A stretch of 64,000 nt of DNA from Amycolatopsis benzoatilytica AK 16/65 (GCF_000383915.1 NZ_KB912942.1:3021195-3085194), one strand, 5' to 3'; positions 26,776 through 37,091 are shown, counted from the first letter of the stretch. The notes: generated by a model from the sequence alone, not told the origin. Numbers and translations are program-made.

Positions 26776-28725
26776 ATGGACGTGCTCTGGCGCCCGACGG
26801 CGGACCGCATCGCGAACTCCCCGCTCCGCGCGTACCTGGACTGGCTGGAGCAGCGCGAGGGGAAGCCGTTCCCCGACCATGACGCGTTGTGGACCTGGTC
26901 GGTCGCCGACCTGGACCGGTTCTGGACGTCCATCGCCGACTACTTCGAAGTCGAGTTCAGCGCGCCCTGGACGCGAGTGCGAACCGCTGATCCCATGCCA
27001 GGCACCCAGTGGTTCCCCGGAGCCCGGCTGAACTGGGCGCAGCACGCGCTGCGCCGGGGCGCCGACGACGCCACCGCGTTGATCTGCGTCCGGGAAGGCG
27101 ACCTCGCCGAACGCGAGTTCACCTTCGGCGAGCTGCGCCGGTCAGTGGCCGCCGCGGCCGGGTGGCTGCGCCGGGCCGGCGTCCGGCCCGGGGACCGGGT
27201 CGCCGCTTACCTGCCCAACACCGAGCACGCGGTGATCGCCTGCCTGGCGACCGCCGCGGTCGGCGCGGTGTGGGCCTGCTGCTCTCCCGATTTCGGCGCC
27301 GACGGCACCATCGGCCGGCTCGCGCAGCTGACGCCGGCAGTGCTCATCGCGGCGGACGGATATCATTGGAATGGCAAGGAGATCGACCGCGGCGAGGTCG
27401 TCGCGAGGCTGCGCGAGAACCTTCCGGGACTGCGTCATTTCGTGCATGTGCCCTCGCTGCCGGACCGGCCCTGCCCGGCCGGCGCGACACCGTGGGACGA
27501 GCTGCTGGCGCGGCCCGAACCGCTGTCGTTCGAACCAGTCGAATTCTCCGATCCGCTGTGGGTGCTGTTCACCTCGGGCACCACCGGCTCGCCCAAGGGC
27601 CTGGTGCACGGCCACGGCGGGATCACCCTGGAGGGGCTCAAGTGGTCCGGGCTGTACTGCGGGCTGCGCGCCGGCGAACGGATGTTCGCCTACACCTCGA
27701 CCGGCTGGGCGCTGTGGAACATGCAGCTCGGCGCACTCGGCCAGGGCGCGGCGATCACTCTTTACGAGGGAAGCCCCAACTGCCCGGCGGGCGCGGTCTG
27801 GGAGGTCGCCGCCCGCATCCGCGCGGACGTCATGCTGCTGGGCGCCGCGGTGGTCATGGCGTCCGCGGACACCGGCGTCTCGCCCCGGACCCGGCACGAC
27901 CTGAGCAGGCTGCGGCATGTGATGGTCAGCGGCTCGGCGCTGCCCGCGGACGGCTACCGCTGGGTGGCCGAACACGTCAGCCCGGAGCTGCGGATCGACT
28001 CGACCAGCGGCGGCACCGACATCTCCGGCGCGTTCGTCGGCGGCAACGAGTACGCCCCGGTCCAGGCGGGCCGGATCGGCGGCCGCCTCGCCGGCGTCGA
28101 CTGCGCGGCCTGGGACGAGTCCGGCCAGCCGGTCCTCGACGCGGTCGGCGATCTCGTGATCACCCAGCCGATGCCGTCGATGCCGGTGCGGCTGTGGAAC
28201 GACCCGGACGGCGTCCGCTACGCCGAGTCCTACTTCGACACTTGGCCCGGCGTGTGGCGGCACGGCGACTGGGTGACGATGCACTCCGACGGCAGCGTGT
28301 CGGTCCACGGCCGGTCGGACGCGACACTCAACCGGCAGGGCGTGCGGCTGGGCAGCGGCGACTTCTACGACGTATTGGACGGCATGGCGGAGATAGCCGA
28401 GTCTCTGGTGGTCGGGATCGACCTGCCGGACAACGGATACTGGCTCGGGTTGTTCGTCGTACCGGCCCCCGGGCACGAGGTCGACGACGCGCTGAAGCGG
28501 AAAATCGTCACCACGCTGCGGACCCGCCTGACCCCGCGGCACGTCCCGGACGAGATCCTCGCGGCCCCCGCCGTGCCGCACACCCTCAGCGGCAAGCGGC
28601 TCGAAGTGCCGGTCAAGAACCTGTTGGCGGGCAAGGACTTGACCAAGGCCGCGAACCTGTCCTCGGTCGACGACCCGGACGCCCTGCGCTGGTACGCCCA
28701 GTTCGCCGCGAAGCGATTCCGCTGA
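26776..28725 (+). CDS. Acetoacetate-CoA ligase
   Basis: A 649-residue ANL-superfamily ligase of acetoacetyl-CoA synthetase type, activating acetoacetate with ATP and CoA in the cytosol. Core motifs are LFTSGTTGSPKGLVHGHGG (P-loop), DSTSGGTDISG, WRHGDW, and the C-terminal LSGKRLEVPVK with the adenylation lysine. The N-terminal SFLDWLE-like region and WFPGARLNWAQHAL are characteristic of this family. It is followed 23 bases later by an LLM oxidoreductase in the same direction. It may feed acetoacetate from leucine, fatty acid or ring cleavage into central metabolism. Confidence 0.9.
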   Translation: MDVLWRPTADRIANSPLRAYLDWLEQREGKPFPDHDALWTWSVADLDRFWTSIADYFEVEFSAPWTRVRTADPMPGTQWFPGARLNWAQHALRRGADDATALICVREGDLAEREFTFGELRRSVAAAAGWLRRAGVRPGDRVAAYLPNTEHAVIACLATAAVGAVWACCSPDFGADGTIGRLAQLTPAVLIAADGYHWNGKEIDRGEVVARLRENLPGLRHFVHVPSLPDRPCPAGATPWDELLARPEPLSFEPVEFSDPLWVLFTSGTTGSPKGLVHGHGGITLEGLKWSGLYCGLRAGERMFAYTSTGWALWNMQLGALGQGAAITLYEGSPNCPAGAVWEVAARIRADVMLLGAAVVMASADTGVSPRTRHDLSRLRHVMVSGSALPADGYRWVAEHVSPELRIDSTSGGTDISGAFVGGNEYAPVQAGRIGGRLAGVDCAAWDESGQPVLDAVGDLVITQPMPSMPVRLWNDPDGVRYAESYFDTWPGVWRHGDWVTMHSDGSVSVHGRSDATLNRQGVRLGSGDFYDVLDGMAEIAESLVVGIDLPDNGYWLGLFVVPAPGHEVDDALKRKIVTTLRTRLTPRHVPDEILAAPAVPHTLSGKRLEVPVKNLLAGKDLTKAANLSSVDDPDALRWYAQFAAKRFR

Positions 28726-28748
28726 CCCCGCCGGAGAAAGGACCTCGG

Positions 28749-29492
28749 ATGCGGCTCGGCGCGACCCTCGCCCGGCTCAGTCCCGGACCGCCCATCGCGA
28801 TCGCCGAGTGGGCGAGACGGCTGGCCGGAGAAGGCTTCCAGAGCCTGTGGACCCCGCAGGTGATCGGACGCGGTTTCCTGGTGCCGGACCCGTTCGTGGC
28901 ACTGGCCGCCGCCGCGACCGCGGTCGAGCACCTCGAAGTCGGCACCGCCACCTTGCAGGTGCCGCTGCACCATCCCGCCGACCTCGCGCACCGGATCCTT
29001 TCGCTCAAATCGGTGTGCGGCGATCGTTTGACGCTCGGGGTCAGCCCCGGCTCGACCGATCTGGACTACGCAGCGTTCGACCGGGACTACGCTGCGCGCT
29101 TCCGGACCTTCTCGGAGAACCTTCCGCGCTTGCGCCGCCTGCTCGACCGCGGGCGGGACGAGCAAGCCGATCTCGCCCCGCCCGGGGAAGCGGGCTGCCC
29201 GCCGCTGCTCCTCGGCTCATGGGGCGCCAACGTCGAACGGGCCGCGCGCGAGTTCGACGGCTGGCTCGCGTCGGCCTACCGCCGCAGCGCTGACCAGATC
29301 GTCGATGCGCACCAGCGGTACCGGGCCGCCGGCGGCCGCCGGGCGATCGTGTGCGCGATCCCGCTGGCCGCCGACCTCGGAAGGACCGCCGAAACGCTGC
29401 ACCGCTACGCCGCGGCGGGTTTCGACGACGCCGTGGTGCTGATCGGGCCGGAAGGCCCTGATCCGGCGCGCGTGCGGGCGCTGCTTCCGTGA
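28749..29492 (+). CDS. LLM-class (luciferase-like) oxidoreductase 2
   Basis: A 247-residue member of the luciferase-like superfamily, shorter than the usual 290-340 residues. It keeps the barrel blocks EGFQSLWTPQVIGRGFLVPDPFVALAAAATAVEHLEVGTATLQVPLHHPADLAH and LTLGVSPGST, but the insertion regions are reduced. ATG 28749 follows GAGAAAGGA. It is co-transcribed with the acetoacetate-CoA ligase. Cofactor F420 is likely from the lineage but not shown. Confidence 0.82.
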   Translation: MRLGATLARLSPGPPIAIAEWARRLAGEGFQSLWTPQVIGRGFLVPDPFVALAAAATAVEHLEVGTATLQVPLHHPADLAHRILSLKSVCGDRLTLGVSPGSTDLDYAAFDRDYAARFRTFSENLPRLRRLLDRGRDEQADLAPPGEAGCPPLLLGSWGANVERAAREFDGWLASAYRRSADQIVDAHQRYRAAGGRRAIVCAIPLAADLGRTAETLHRYAAAGFDDAVVLIGPEGPDPARVRALLP

Positions 29493-29497
29493 CCGGA

Positions 29498-29521
29498 TCC
29501 CGCGGCCCTGGCGCCGCGGGA
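29498..29521 (+). terminator. Terminator hairpin after LLM oxidoreductase 2
   Basis: A perfect 9-bp stem (TCCCGCGGC with GCCGCGGGA) and 6-base loop starts 5 bases after the stop codon. It is well placed to end the acetoacetate-CoA ligase operon. Confidence 0.6.
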
Positions 29522-29633
29522 GACCGATCGTTGTCCTCCTGGTTCTTCCGTCGATTCCTGGCGAACCTCGATCCACGGGTAACGGCCAAGGGCGGTCCCT
29601 CGTCTGTGTGAGTACACCCGAGGAGTTCCCGCC

Positions 29634-30878
29634 ATGACCGATTCCAGTCCAGGCAACCCCGCACAGTGGCCGAACCAGCCTCCAGCCGGGCCGTACCGCC
29701 CCTGCCCGTACTGTGCGCAACCGGTCCTGGCGGACGCCGCGCAGTGCCCGTGGTGCGGAAGCCAGTTGAGCCAGCTGGCCCCTTCTCCCCCGTCCGCCCG
29801 GCGATTCGCCGTGGCGGCCGGACTGGCCCTCGGCGGCGTGCTCGTCGGGGTCTCGCCGGTTGTGCCGTGGATCAAGGTCGTTCTTCTCGGCGACGCGAGC
29901 ATGTTCGACGCCGCGAGCCTGCCGGGCAATTCGCTGCCGTTCGTGCTGCTCCCCGTCGCACTGGTGGTTTGCGGGTGCGCCGCGCTGATCTCGGCATTCG
30001 TACTGCGCGAGGGCACCGCCGCCCGCGCGACCGCCTTCGTCCTGTTCGCCGTGGCGGGGGTGGTCGGCGGGCTGGTCCTCACCAGACTGCTGTTCGCCGT
30101 CTCCGGCTCATCCGGCTACGTCCGGGTCGGAGTGGGACCGTGGTTCTGCCTCGCCGGCGCGGTGGTCCTCCTCGCCGGGGCGGTGGTGCCGCCGCCGCGG
30201 CCGGCTTCCCCGCCCGCGCCTTCCGCCGCCCGAACCGTCTTCTCCTCCGTCGCCTGCGGGATCGTTCTCGTGCTGGCCGCGCTCGGACTGACTGCCGCCG
30301 TCGGGGTCGACCGCTCCAGTCTCGCCACCGCCGAGAGCCCGGCGACCAGTCCGAGCCCGTCGAGCACCTCCGCACCGGAACCGGTCCTGCCGGCACCGGA
30401 GACCAGCACCGGTCCAGCCAGCAGCGAGCCGGCCACGAGCACCGGGCCCGCCGCCAGCGAGCCGCAGACGACGCAGGCACCCGCGCCCGCGACCAACGAC
30501 CTCGCCGGCGCGGAAGCCGCCGTCGAGGCGAAGGGATACCGCCCCTACCCGGGCACCGCATGGGAGCGGACCGGCGGTCTGCAAGTCATCCTCGGCACCG
30601 TCGCCGAATCCGGGGACGGCTACGCCAACCGAGCCTTCTTCTTCCTCGACGGGCGCTACCTCGGCACCGACACGTCAGCCGACAGCGCCGGCATCCAGCA
30701 GCTGTGGTCCACCGACGACACCGTCGCCCTGTCGTACGAGGTCTACAACGCACCGGACCCGATGTGCTGCCCCACCGCCGACGCCGCGACCGTCCGCTAC
30801 CACTGGACCGGCAGCCGCTTGGTTCCGCTCGACGCGATTCCGCCGGCCGACCCCGCCGCGAACCACAGCCGCCGTTGA
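29634..30878 (+). CDS. Membrane protein with zinc ribbon and LppP/LprE-type domain
   Basis: A 414-residue protein. A zinc-ribbon (CPYC then CPWC, about residues 24-43) lies at the N-terminus, followed by about four to five hydrophobic segments to residue 225, a Ser/Thr/Pro-rich linker, and a C-terminal extracellular domain from about residue 285. That domain (NRAFFFLDGRYLGTD, YEVYNAPDPMCCPT, VRYHW) resembles the mycobacterial LppP/LprE lipoproteins. The usual lipobox is replaced by membrane helices. Function unknown; probably in the cell envelope. It converges with the peptide transporter operon. Confidence 0.75.
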   Translation: MTDSSPGNPAQWPNQPPAGPYRPCPYCAQPVLADAAQCPWCGSQLSQLAPSPPSARRFAVAAGLALGGVLVGVSPVVPWIKVVLLGDASMFDAASLPGNSLPFVLLPVALVVCGCAALISAFVLREGTAARATAFVLFAVAGVVGGLVLTRLLFAVSGSSGYVRVGVGPWFCLAGAVVLLAGAVVPPPRPASPPAPSAARTVFSSVACGIVLVLAALGLTAAVGVDRSSLATAESPATSPSPSSTSAPEPVLPAPETSTGPASSEPATSTGPAASEPQTTQAPAPATNDLAGAEAAVEAKGYRPYPGTAWERTGGLQVILGTVAESGDGYANRAFFFLDGRYLGTDTSADSAGIQQLWSTDDTVALSYEVYNAPDPMCCPTADAATVRYHWTGSRLVPLDAIPPADPAANHSRR

Positions 30879-30897
30879 GGCACCGCACGCGGGCGCC

Positions 30898-31881
30898 TCA
30901 GGAGGCCGCGTTCTCCGGGAAATGGCACGCGACCCGGTGTCCGTCCGAACGCTCGATCAGCGGCGGCTCGTCGACCCGGCAGATCTCCTGCGCCTTCCAG
31001 CAGCGCGGGTGGAACCGGCAGGCGCGCGGCGGATCGATCGGGTCCGGCGGCTCGCCTTTCGGCTTGACCCGGGCAGACCTCCGCCGGCGCGCCGGATCCG
31101 GCGCCGGGACCGCCGAAAGCAGCGTGACCGTGTACGGGTGCATCGGTCTGCCGTAGAGGTCTGGGCCCGGCGCGAGTTCGACGATCTTGCCCAGGTACAT
31201 CACCGCGACCCGGTCGGACATGTGCCGCACCACGGACAGGTCGTGCGCGATCATGACGTAGGTCAGGTCCAGCTCGTCCTGGAGGTCTTCCAGCAGATTG
31301 ATCACCTGCGCCTGGATGGACACGTCCAGCGCCGACACCGGCTCGTCCGCGACGATCAGCTTCGGGCGCAGCGCGAGGGTGCGCGCGATGCCGATCCGCT
31401 GCCGCTGGCCGCCGGAGAACTCGTGCGGGTACCGGTTGTAGTGCTCCGGGCTGAGGCCGACCAGTTCGAGCAGTTCCTGCACGGCGCGTTTGACGCCCTG
31501 CGGCGGTTCCACGCCCTGCAGCCGGAACGGCGCGCCGACGATCGTCCCGACGGTGTGCCGCGGGTTCAGCGACGAGTACGGGTCCTGGAAGATCATCTGG
31601 ATGTCGCGCCGCACCGGCCGCATCCGGCGGGCGGGCAGATGCGTGATGTCGCGGCCGTCGAACACGATCCGGCCCTCGCTCGGTTCCAGCAGCCGGGTGA
31701 GCAGGCGGCCGGTCGTGGTCTTGCCGCAGCCCGACTCGCCGACCAGGGAGAGCGTTTCGCCGCGGGCAACGGAAAACTCGATCCCGTCGACCGCGTGTAC
31801 CGCCGCGACCGTCCGGCGCAGCACCCCGCGCCGGACTGGGAAGTGCTTGCGTAGGCCCGAAACGGCCAGCATTTCACTCAT
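30898..31881 (-). CDS. Peptide ABC transporter ATP-binding protein 2 (OppF/DppF-like)
   Basis: A 327-residue ATPase. Walker A is GESGCGKTT, the signature is [14 protein letters not shown], Walker [15 protein letters not shown], and the H-loop follows. The C-terminal oligopeptide domain with CRFHPRC and ICRVDEPPL carries the cysteines typical of this family. Its ATG overlaps the end of the preceding ATPase gene by 8 bases. It is the last gene of a five-gene importer. Confidence 0.93.
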   Translation of the reverse strand: MSEMLAVSGLRKHFPVRRGVLRRTVAAVHAVDGIEFSVARGETLSLVGESGCGKTTTGRLLTRLLEPSEGRIVFDGRDITHLPARRMRPVRRDIQMIFQDPYSSLNPRHTVGTIVGAPFRLQGVEPPQGVKRAVQELLELVGLSPEHYNRYPHEFSGGQRQRIGIARTLALRPKLIVADEPVSALDVSIQAQVINLLEDLQDELDLTYVMIAHDLSVVRHMSDRVAVMYLGKIVELAPGPDLYGRPMHPYTVTLLSAVPAPDPARRRRSARVKPKGEPPDPIDPPRACRFHPRCWKAQEICRVDEPPLIERSDGHRVACHFPENAAS

Positions 31882-32965
31882 CGCGCTCGCCTCGCAGCTT
31901 CGGTCCGATTTCGCCGTGCCAGATCGTGCTCCACTGCTCCCCGCTCAGATGGCAGGCGACTTCGTGCCCGCCGCCGACGTCCAGCATTTCCGGTACCGCC
32001 GTGTAGCAGCGGTTCCCATTGAGGTGGGCGTAGCCGCACCGGGGATGGAACGCGCAGCCCGCCGGGACGTTGATCAGGCTGGGCGGATTGCCCTTGATGG
32101 GCAGCAGGCGACCGGTCCGCGCACGGTCGAGCCGGGGCATCGAGCCGAGCAGGCCCCAGGTGTAGGGATGCTGCGGTTCCTCGAACACGACGCGCGCCGA
32201 GCCGTACTCCGCGGCCCGCCCGGCGTACATCACGAGGATGTCGTCCGCCATCTCCGCCACCACGCCGAGATCGTGGGTGATCACGATGACCGCCGAGTCG
32301 AATTCGCGCTGCAGGTCCTGGATGAGGTCGAGGATCTGCGCCTGTACCGTCACGTCGAGCGCGGTGGTCGGTTCGTCCGCGATCAGCAGTTCCGGGTCGC
32401 AGGACAACGCCATCGCGATCATCACGCGCTGCCGCATCCCGCCGGAGAACTGGTGCGGGTAATCGTCCACTCTGGACTTGGCGTGCGGGATGCCGACGCG
32501 GTCGAGCAGCTCTGTCGCGTGCGCGCGGGCGGCCGCCTTCCCGACTTTGTTGTGGATCCGGTACGCCTCGACGATCTGGTCGCCCACGGTGTAATACGGG
32601 TGCAGCGACGAAAGCGGGTCCTGGAAGATCATCGCCATCTTGCGCCCGCGCAGGCGCCGGACCTCCTCCGCCGTGGCGGCCACCAGGTCACGGCCGTCCA
32701 GCAGGACCTTCCCGGAGATCACCGACCTCGTTCCGTGGTGCAATCCCATGATGGCCAGGCTGGTCACGCTCTTGCCGGACCCGGATTCTCCGACGATGCC
32801 GAGCGTCGCGCCCCGGTCGAGCTGGAACGACAGCCCGTCGACCGCCTTGACCAGTCCGTCGTCGGTGGGGAAATGCACGCGCAGCTCGCGCACGTCGAGG
32901 AAGGCCCCGGGGGCCAGGCGGTCGTCGTCCGCCGCGAGGTCTTCGCGGCGCCGGGGAACGCTCAC
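31874..32965 (-). CDS. Peptide ABC transporter ATP-binding protein 1 (OppD/DppD-like)
   Basis: A 363-residue ATPase with Walker A GESGSGKS, signature [14 protein letters not shown], Walker [15 protein letters not shown] and the C-terminal [10 protein letters not shown] motif. The start is GTG 32965, overlapping the permease stop (GTGA); longer frames upstream belong to the permease in another frame. It pairs with the OppF-like ATPase to drive peptide uptake. Confidence 0.92.
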   Translation of the reverse strand: MSVPRRREDLAADDDRLAPGAFLDVRELRVHFPTDDGLVKAVDGLSFQLDRGATLGIVGESGSGKSVTSLAIMGLHHGTRSVISGKVLLDGRDLVAATAEEVRRLRGRKMAMIFQDPLSSLHPYYTVGDQIVEAYRIHNKVGKAAARAHATELLDRVGIPHAKSRVDDYPHQFSGGMRQRVMIAMALSCDPELLIADEPTTALDVTVQAQILDLIQDLQREFDSAVIVITHDLGVVAEMADDILVMYAGRAAEYGSARVVFEEPQHPYTWGLLGSMPRLDRARTGRLLPIKGNPPSLINVPAGCAFHPRCGYAHLNGNRCYTAVPEMLDVGGGHEVACHLSGEQWSTIWHGEIGPKLRGERDE

Positions 32966-33975
32966 TGGTACCTCACCCTCGGGTCGACGACCGCGTACAT
33001 GAGGTCCACCACCAGGTTCGCGACGATGATGAAGATCGCCGCCATCAGCGTCACGCCCAGTACCTTCGGCAGGTCGTTGGTGGTGATGGCCTGCACCGCG
33101 TACTGGCCGATGCCGGGCAGCGAGTAGGTGCTCTCGGTCAGCACCGCGCCGCCGAGCAGCAGCCCCAGGTCGAGCCCGAAGATGGTCAGGATAGGGGTGA
33201 GCGCGGACCGCAGGCCGTGCTTGAGCACCACGGTCCGTTCCGGCAGGCCCTTCGCCCGCGCGGTCCGGATGAAGTCCTCCCGCATCGTTTCGAGCATTCC
33301 CGCCCGGGTGAGCCGGGCGTACCCGGCGGCATACAGGAACGCCAGCGTGATCCACGGCAGCACCAGGTCGTAAGCCCACAACGCCGGGTTCTGCGTGATC
33401 GGGGTGTAGCTGCTGCCGCCCGGGAAGATCCGCAGCGTGTAGGCGAAGATCGACAGCGCCAGCAGGCCGGTGAAGAAGATCGGCAGCGACACGCCGGCCA
33501 GTGCGGTCCCCATCGCGATCCGGTCGAAGGCGCTGCCGGGGCGCAGCGCGGAGACCACCCCGGTCGCCACGCCGAACACGAGCCAGAGCACCGCCGCGCC
33601 GACCGCGAGCGACAACGTGACCGGCAGGCGCTGGAGCAGTTCCGGCAGCACCGGGTTCTGGGTGATGAACGAATAGCCGAAGCACGGCGCCGGGCAGTGC
33701 ACGGTGACCGGGCCGGTGCTGTAGTCGGACCCGGCCACGAGCCCTTTCGCGAACCGGCCGTACTGCACCCACAGCGGATCGGTGAAGCCGAGCTTCTGCG
33801 CCATCTCGTGGATCTGCTGCGGGCCGGCGGTTTTGCCGACGTAGCGCGACGCGAGGTCGTCCGCCGACGCACCGGCGAGACGCGGGATGAAGAAAAAGAT
33901 CGCGAACGTCGCGACGCTCACCACGAACAGCATGAACACCGCGGCGACCGACCGCCGGATCAGGAATGTGACCAC
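32962..33975 (-). CDS. Peptide ABC transporter permease (DppB-like)
   Basis: A 337-residue permease with an N-terminal membrane segment, a large external loop containing two cysteines (HCPAPCFGYSF), and five further segments. The EAA-like loop is EDFIRTARAKGLPERTVVLKHGLR. GTG 33975 starts the gene. It lies between the binding protein and the ATPases, an order that differs from the common A-B-C-D-F because the second permease is at the front of the operon. Confidence 0.92.
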   Translation of the reverse strand: MVTFLIRRSVAAVFMLFVVSVATFAIFFFIPRLAGASADDLASRYVGKTAGPQQIHEMAQKLGFTDPLWVQYGRFAKGLVAGSDYSTGPVTVHCPAPCFGYSFITQNPVLPELLQRLPVTLSLAVGAAVLWLVFGVATGVVSALRPGSAFDRIAMGTALAGVSLPIFFTGLLALSIFAYTLRIFPGGSSYTPITQNPALWAYDLVLPWITLAFLYAAGYARLTRAGMLETMREDFIRTARAKGLPERTVVLKHGLRSALTPILTIFGLDLGLLLGGAVLTESTYSLPGIGQYAVQAITTNDLPKVLGVTLMAAIFIIVANLVVDLMYAVVDPRVRYQ

Positions 33976-33992
33976 CGCGCCGGCCGCGGCGG

Positions 33993-34026
33993 CCGGGAGC
34001 GGCCGGATCCGCCGGCCCGCTCCCGG
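33993..34026 (-). terminator. Intra-operon hairpin after the peptide-binding protein gene
   Basis: Arms CCGGGAGCGGCCGG and CCGGCCCGCTCCCGG pair with one bulge, 28 bases after the binding-protein stop and just before the permease start. Such hairpins often stabilise or partially terminate the message so that the binding protein is made in excess. Confidence 0.55.
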
Positions 34027-34053
34027 ACTCCGCCGGCCTCCACCTTCTTCCGC

Positions 34054-35808
34054 TTACTTCTTCACGCCCAGCGTGAGGTAGTCATACATCTGGAAACCGT
34101 CGGTGACGAACACGTTCGTCAGGTTCGGCGGCCGGTAGAGCAGTCCCTTCGCCCAGATGCCGGGCAGGATGTACGCGTCGTCCATCACCTTGGCGTCGAT
34201 CTGCGCCCAGACCTTCTCGCGCGCCGGGGTGTCCGTGGTGGCGAGCGCCTTGTCGATCAGCGCGTCCACCGCCGGGTCCTTGACCGACAGGTTGGTGTTG
34301 CCGCCCGAGGCCCGGATGACCCGGCTGTCGACGATCTGGCTCAGGAAGCCGAACCCGTCCGGCCAGTCCGCGCCCCAGCCGGTGATCATCAGGCCGAGTC
34401 CGTTCGCCTTCGCGTAGTCCGGCTTTCCGGCGTACAGCTTGTAATAGTCGCCCGCAGGATAGGGCTTCAGCGTGACGGTGATGCCGGCCTTGGCCAACGA
34501 CTGCTGCAACGCTTCCGCGGTCGCCTTCTCCTTGGGACGCTCGGCCCGGTAGGACAGTCCGGTCGAGAACCCGCCTGCCTGGCCGCAGGCCGCCAGTTCC
34601 TGCTTCGCCTTCGCGACGTCGCCGTGGTTGTCCGGGCCTGGCGGGTAAGGGTTGTTCGCCTGCGCGCCGGGGATCACCGGCGGCATCAGGTTGGTCGCGA
34701 TCTGGCCGCCGGTCGGCCCGCCGTACGCGTTCTGGTAAGCGACCTTGTCGGCCGCGTACTCGACGGCCCGGCGGCAGTGGATGTTGTCCAGCGGAGCCAC
34801 GTCGCCGTTGATCGCGGTGTACCAGAGCCGGGCCACGGTCGCGGAGTCCGCGCGCGCCTTCAGCGCCGGGTCGGCGAGGATCCGGCCCTGCGCGGCCGGC
34901 TGCACGCCGGTGCCGGCCACGTCGACGTCGAGGTCGCCCGACAGCAGCCGGTTGTCGATGTCGTCGGCGTTCACGTTGAGCTGCACTTCGATCCGGTCCG
35001 GCAGCGCCTTGCGGTTCGGGTCGGTCGCCGGGTCCCAGTTCGGGTTGCGCACGAGCGCGAAGTTCTTGCCGAGGTTGTTGGTCTGGAACATGTACGGGCC
35101 GGAGGACACGACGTGTTCCTTGTACTTGGTCCCGGTGTCCTTCGCCCGGGGCACCGGGATCGTGGACGGCAGCTGGGCGAAGTAGTCGAATCCGGCGAAC
35201 GTCTGGTTCAAGTGGAAGACGATGGTCTGATCGTCCGGGGTGTCGATCGCCTTGAGGCCCAGTTTGTTCGGGTCCGGATCGGAGTAGGGGCTCTTGTAGC
35301 CCTGCAGCGCCAGGAAGTCGTTGAAGTAGGTCGGCCCGTTCGGGAAGGTGGTCTTGTCCAGCGATCGTTCGACCGCGTACTTGACGTCCTTCGACGTGAC
35401 CGCGGTGCCGTCCTCGAACTTCACCCCGGGGCGCAGCTTGTAGGTCCAGGTCTTCGCGTTGTCGCTGGGCACGCCCAGCGTCTGCGCGAGGTCCGGAACC
35501 AGTTTCGCGCCCTGCGCGCCGGGCGCGGGCGCGAACATCACCAGCGGCCGCCCGTACAGCCGGATGAAGTCCCACGAGTACCCGTAGTAGGTGTCGGCCG
35601 GGTCGAGCGAGTCCCAGTCGCCGGCGTTCGCCACGCGCAGAGTCCCGCCCTTCGCGGTCGACGGGTTGAACACGTGGCCCACGCCCGCGTTGAACCCGGC
35701 CTGCGAACCGGGCGGGCCAGGCTGGCCGGGCCCTCCGCCGCCTCCGCAGGCCGCGAGGACGGCCGTCGCGCCGAGCGCGAGAATCGTGCTGGTTCTCCGG
35801 TGCTTCAT
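34054..35808 (-). CDS. Peptide ABC transporter substrate-binding lipoprotein
   Basis: A 584-residue family 5 solute-binding protein. The lipobox AVLAACG places the lipidated Cys near residue 21, followed by a Gly/Pro-rich linker. Family blocks are LVPDLAQTLGVPSDNAKTWTYKLRPGVKFEDGTAVTSKDVKYAVERSLD and RAVEYAADKVAYQ. It binds peptides, or possibly other ligands such as nickel-chelates or plant oligosaccharides in some relatives, on the outer membrane face. It is the second gene of the operon. Confidence 0.93.
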   Translation of the reverse strand: MKHRRTSTILALGATAVLAACGGGGGPGQPGPPGSQAGFNAGVGHVFNPSTAKGGTLRVANAGDWDSLDPADTYYGYSWDFIRLYGRPLVMFAPAPGAQGAKLVPDLAQTLGVPSDNAKTWTYKLRPGVKFEDGTAVTSKDVKYAVERSLDKTTFPNGPTYFNDFLALQGYKSPYSDPDPNKLGLKAIDTPDDQTIVFHLNQTFAGFDYFAQLPSTIPVPRAKDTGTKYKEHVVSSGPYMFQTNNLGKNFALVRNPNWDPATDPNRKALPDRIEVQLNVNADDIDNRLLSGDLDVDVAGTGVQPAAQGRILADPALKARADSATVARLWYTAINGDVAPLDNIHCRRAVEYAADKVAYQNAYGGPTGGQIATNLMPPVIPGAQANNPYPPGPDNHGDVAKAKQELAACGQAGGFSTGLSYRAERPKEKATAEALQQSLAKAGITVTLKPYPAGDYYKLYAGKPDYAKANGLGLMITGWGADWPDGFGFLSQIVDSRVIRASGGNTNLSVKDPAVDALIDKALATTDTPAREKVWAQIDAKVMDDAYILPGIWAKGLLYRPPNLTNVFVTDGFQMYDYLTLGVKK

Positions 35809-35850
35809 CTGGATGCACCCCCTGGTGGGGAGTCGGGATTTCCGGTTTTT

Positions 35851-36834
35851 TCAGCGCGCCCGCGGGTCGAGCGCATCACGCAGTCCGTCGCCGAAAAGGT
35901 TGAACGACAGGACGGTGACGAAAATGGCGAGACCCGGCACGAGCATGAATTCCGGGTCGATCTGGTAGTAGTGCGCGGCGTCGGCGAGCATGCCGCCCCA
36001 GGTCGGAGTGGGCGGCCGGATTCCGACGCCGAGGAACGACAACGCGGCTTCGAAAAGCACGTTGGCCGGGATCAGCAAGGTCGAGTACACCAGGATCGGG
36101 GCGGCCAGGTTCGGCAGCAGTTCCCGGAACAGGATGTAGGGCCCGCGCGCGCCCAGGCTGCGCGCGGCGTCCACGAATTCCCTTTCTCTCAGCGACAACG
36201 TCTGCCCGCGGATGATGCGGCCGATGTAGGGCCAGCTGAAGAAGCCGATGATGAAGATCAGCAATCCGACGCGCAGGCTGTCCCCGCTGAACCCGAACGC
36301 GTGGTCGGGAACCACCCCGGCGAGCGCGATCGCGAAGAGCAGCAACGGAAACGCGAGGAAGACGTCCATCGTCCGGCTGATCAGCGTGTCCGCCCAGCCG
36401 CCGAAATAGCCCGCGACGACACCGAGAACGGTGCCGAGGACGACCGACAGCGCGGTCGCCAGGAACGCGATCAGCAGGGAAATCCGCGAGCCGTACAGGA
36501 CCCGGCTGAACAAGTCCCGGCCGTTGACCGGCTCGACGCCCAGCAGGTTGTCCGCGCTGATGCCGCCGAACGCGCCTTTGGGCACCTGGAGATCCGGGTC
36601 GACCAAGGTTTCCTGGAATTGCGTCGGCGGGTGGCCGAACCACCCGACGAGCAGCGGGGCCAGCAGCGCGGCGGCGATGAGCAGCAGGACGACGCAGCCG
36701 CCGGCTATCGCCACCCGGTCGCGCTTGAGCCGCATCCAGGCGATCTGCCGCAGAGATCGGCTCTGGATGGCTTCTCCGGGGCGGACGAGCGCGGGCTCGC
36801 CCGCCGGTTCAGGGACTTCCAGTGGAGCTGCCAT
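35851..36834 (-). CDS. Peptide ABC transporter permease (DppC-like)
   Basis: A 327-residue permease with the OppC N-terminal region (RSLRQIAWMRLKRDRVAIAG) and the EAA motif REFVDAARSLGARGPYILFRELLPN. Six membrane segments are evident. ATG 36834 is chosen because the longer frame upstream shows no family sequence. It is the first gene of the importer operon. Confidence 0.9.
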   Translation of the reverse strand: MAAPLEVPEPAGEPALVRPGEAIQSRSLRQIAWMRLKRDRVAIAGGCVVLLLIAAALLAPLLVGWFGHPPTQFQETLVDPDLQVPKGAFGGISADNLLGVEPVNGRDLFSRVLYGSRISLLIAFLATALSVVLGTVLGVVAGYFGGWADTLISRTMDVFLAFPLLLFAIALAGVVPDHAFGFSGDSLRVGLLIFIIGFFSWPYIGRIIRGQTLSLREREFVDAARSLGARGPYILFRELLPNLAAPILVYSTLLIPANVLFEAALSFLGVGIRPPTPTWGGMLADAAHYYQIDPEFMLVPGLAIFVTVLSFNLFGDGLRDALDPRAR

Positions 36835-37091
36835 GACCCCGCCCGGACACAGTTCGAAAAGCGTGCTCGCGGACCAGAAGACTGTCGTTCCTGGCGCGCC
36901 GGCATACCAGCCCGCCGCATTCTCCGTAGCGGGATCGTGATTCAACCGCGACGGTCCGATGCTTCCGCGCTGCCGAGCGGTCGCTGGCAGTGGCGAACCG
37001 GTCGATTGTCCGGCCATTCCGGATAAAGGGCCCGGAGGGAACAATCAGCCGATGTCGTTCCTTTGTGGACTCTGCCGAATGCCGGAAGCAG

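Noticed and set aside
33217..37026. A 1269-codon open frame on the plus strand
   Set aside because: It is antisense to the whole peptide importer and rich in Arg and Asp; no domain is visible.
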